Positions 5,996-7,475 of a DNA stretch of 7,475 nucleotides are shown piece by piece (the first letter of the stretch is position 1; every line of letters starts with the position of its first letter). The position numbers and the translations under genes were made by a program. The notes below the pieces were generated by a model. The model had not been told where the DNA came from. It did no database searches and worked only from the letters and a program-made list of their open reading frames with translations. The stretch spans positions 229-7,703 of the forward strand of contig DMAT01000291.1 of the NCBI GenBank assembly GCA_003451635.1, written 5' to 3'. This DNA comes from Syntrophus sp. (in: bacteria) (GTDB lineage Bacteria; Desulfobacterota; Syntrophia; Syntrophales; UBA8958).

Positions 5996-6045
5996 GAAAT
6001 CGGGATTTCGAAAATGGATATATTTCTACATCCTCCCTTTATCAA
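5996..6045 (-). promoter_or_regulatory. Candidate promoter and palindromic operator of the RHH gene
   Basis: On the minus strand TTGATA (6045-6040), 17 bases and TATATC (6022-6017) form a plausible promoter with a start near 6010. Exactly there lie two overlapping perfect palindromes: GAAATC-GG-GATTTC (5996-6009) and TTTCGAAA (6006-6013). Ribbon-helix-helix antitoxins usually repress their own promoter by binding such sites. The leader would be only about 20 bases, without a ribosome binding site. Confidence 0.4.
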
Positions 6046-6094
6046 GGTAGCAGTATGAGACAGACAAGGTGTTTATACATCAGATATTCTTGAG

Positions 6095-7246
6095 CTACAG
6101 GCCCATGAAGCGGGCGGCGATACTCTTCATGATTTCGTTCGTGCCGGCGAAGATGCGCATGACCCGGGTGTCCCGCCAGGCCCTGGCGATGGGGTATTCC
6201 TCGCAGTAGCCGTAGCCGCCGAAAAGCTGGACGCCCCGATCGGCAACGCGACAGGCCATGTCCGTCGTCCAGTATTTTGCCATCGACACCTCGACGACGA
6301 TGTTCCGGCCCTCCATGTGATCCATGATCAGCTTATCCAGGAACGTCCGGCCCAACTTAACCTCCGTTGCCATCTCGACGAGTTCGAACTGGGTGTGCTG
6401 GAACTTGGAGATGGGCCGCCCGAAGGCCGTCCGTTCCTGGCAGTACCGGATCGTGATCTCCAGGATCAGTTCCGCCGACGCCACGGCGGCAATGGCGCAG
6501 ACCAGACGTTCCTGCTGAAGTTTCAGCATCAGCTTCAGAAATCCCGTCCCCTTATCCCCGATGCGGTTGGCTTTCGGTATCCGGCAATCGGTGAAGAAAA
6601 GCTCTGCCGTATCCTGGCTATGCCAGCCCACCTTCTTGATTTTCTTTCCCTTTTCGAATCCCTTCGTTCCTGCTTCGACGAGAAACAGATCCACCGCGGT
6701 GTGAGGGTTCTTCTCCGCCGGGTCCTTGGCGGCCAGGATGAGGAGATCGCAGTTTATCCCGTTGCTGATGAAGGTCTTCTGGCCATTGATGATGAATTGA
6801 TCACCGTCGTCCGCAGACGCGACGGCGGTGGTGCGCATGGCGGCCAGGTCGCTCCCCGCATTGGGCTCCGTCATGGCGATGGCCGTGATGATGTCGCCGG
6901 AGACGCAGCGGGGGAGATATTTGTGCTTCTGCTCTTCCGAGGCGAAAGCGACAATGTAGGGGATGACGATATCGCTGTGGAGGGAGGCGGCGAGGCCGGA
7001 GTGGTTGGTCCGGACCATTTCTTCGATGGCGATGACGGAGTAGAGAAAATCCACCCCCAGGCCGCCGTATTCCTCGGGGACGCCCATGCAGAGAAAGCCC
7101 TGCTCTCCCATGCCCTTCCAGGCGCTTCGGGGGACGATGCCCGCCTCTTCCCATTCCTCGACGTGGGGAATGACCTCCTTCTCGAGATATTTCCTAAGGG
7201 AATTCCTGAATATCCGATGTTCTTCCGAGTAGTTGATTATCTCCAT
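6095..7246 (-). CDS. Acyl-CoA dehydrogenase, long-chain (LCAD-like) type
   Basis: This FAD enzyme oxidises acyl-CoA to trans-2-enoyl-CoA and passes electrons to an electron-transfer flavoprotein. Its 383 residues are full length. The N-terminal helical domain covers about 1-120. The middle beta domain starts with the first family signature, AIAMTEPNAGSD (122-133), and the C-terminal helical domain follows from about 235. The second signature region contains QLFGGYGY (340-347), EYPIARAWRD and FAGTNEI (366-372). In medium- and short-chain enzymes the catalytic Glu precedes GTxE/Q; here that position is A367. Instead E246 in KLQQERL aligns with the catalytic Glu of long-chain and isovaleryl-CoA enzymes, and the C-terminal half resembles mammalian LCAD. 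AGGAGG (7252-7257) lies 5 bases before the ATG. It starts 13 bases after the preceding gene ends, so they probably share an operon. The true substrate is not certain. Confidence 0.95.
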   Translation of the reverse strand: MEIINYSEEHRIFRNSLRKYLEKEVIPHVEEWEEAGIVPRSAWKGMGEQGFLCMGVPEEYGGLGVDFLYSVIAIEEMVRTNHSGLAASLHSDIVIPYIVAFASEEQKHKYLPRCVSGDIITAIAMTEPNAGSDLAAMRTTAVASADDGDQFIINGQKTFISNGINCDLLILAAKDPAEKNPHTAVDLFLVEAGTKGFEKGKKIKKVGWHSQDTAELFFTDCRIPKANRIGDKGTGFLKLMLKLQQERLVCAIAAVASAELILEITIRYCQERTAFGRPISKFQHTQFELVEMATEVKLGRTFLDKLIMDHMEGRNIVVEVSMAKYWTTDMACRVADRGVQLFGGYGYCEEYPIARAWRDTRVMRIFAGTNEIMKSIAARFMGL

Positions 7247-7251
7247 CTGTT

Positions 7252-7257
7252 CCTCCT
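7252..7257 (-). promoter_or_regulatory. Consensus ribosome binding site of the acyl-CoA dehydrogenase
   Basis: AGGAGG on the minus strand sits 5 bases before the ATG at 7246, inside the 13-base gap after the upstream stop. It fixes the start and indicates efficient translation from a shared transcript. Confidence 0.8.
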
Positions 7258-7259
7258 AA

Positions 7260-7475
7260 TTAAATAGAACAGTCCCCATTTATCTCGACGGGGTAAATGC
7301 TGCCTTTATCATCATAAAAAGTAATCAATCTCGATCGTTTCCAGAGCTGTTCGTCCATCTCGCAGTAGAATGCCTTGATATCCCCGGGACGGATCTCCTG
7401 GTTGCCGGCGGGTATCAGGGTGGCGATGCGCCGGACGCCGCCGTCCTTGCCCTCCAGATCGAAATAGGAGGGGAT
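7260..7475 (-). CDS. C-terminal end of an unrecognised protein (partial)
   Basis: An open frame enters from the right edge and ends at a TAA (7262-7260), giving the last 71 residues of a protein whose start lies outside the window. Codon use is GC-rich and similar to the acyl-CoA dehydrogenase, and the frame is continuous, so it is probably real. The visible part alternates charged and beta-like stretches, with motifs such as YFDLEGKDGG, IPAGNQEIRPGDIKAFYCEM and LITFYDDKGSIYPVEI, suggesting a soluble, mostly beta C-terminal domain. I do not recognise the family. It lies 13 bases upstream of the acyl-CoA dehydrogenase, probably in one operon, so a role in the same acyl-CoA pathway is possible but not shown. 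Confidence 0.7.
   Translation of the reverse strand: MPSYFDLEGKDGGVRRIATLIPAGNQEIRPGDIKAFYCEMDEQLWKRSRLITFYDDKGSIYPVEINGDCSI

Noticed and set aside
6317..7267. 316-codon plus-strand open frame
   Set aside because: It is exactly antisense to the acyl-CoA dehydrogenase, whose motifs and consensus ribosome binding site are unambiguous. Its translation resembles no family and arises from GC-rich third positions.

Overview
The window looks like chromosomal DNA from an anaerobic, possibly syntrophic bacterium, most like Desulfobacterota/Syntrophales. This is an inference from three things: the SerC type, an LCAD-like acyl-CoA dehydrogenase with a closely linked upstream gene, and a cluster of non-heme-iron oxygen-binding proteins. 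No rRNA or other taxonomic marker is present, so the placement is tentative.

Layout, left to right. A phosphoserine aminotransferase gene (serC, minus strand, 3' end cut by the window edge) is transcribed divergently from radA/sms (plus strand), with a candidate promoter for each in the 0.3 kb between them. The radA leader carries a C-rich/G-rich repeat that can fold in two mutually exclusive ways, one of which hides the ribosome binding site. After radA comes about 440 bp without a credible gene, holding two tandem stem-loops.

The central part (about 3.16-5.34 kb, minus strand) is the most interesting. A near-consensus sigma-70-type promoter (TTGACA, 17 bp, TATACT) precedes a bacteriohemerythrin gene with all seven iron ligands. 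Next come a soluble class III adenylate cyclase and, overlapping its stop codon, a flavodiiron-like metallo-beta-lactamase-fold protein of the ODP (oxygen-binding diiron protein) type without a flavodoxin domain. Two diiron-type O2/NO-binding proteins flanking a cyclase suggest a gas- or redox-sensing cAMP module. The diiron protein has a non-standard ligand set and a four-cysteine insertion. The segment is visibly more AT-rich than its flanks.

Further along, also on the minus strand, are about 0.4 kb of non-coding or degenerate sequence, a small HicB-C-terminal-like ribbon-helix-helix protein with a palindrome at its predicted transcription start and no recognisable toxin, an acyl-CoA dehydrogenase of the long-chain type, and the 3' end of an unrecognised gene immediately upstream of it, probably in the same operon.
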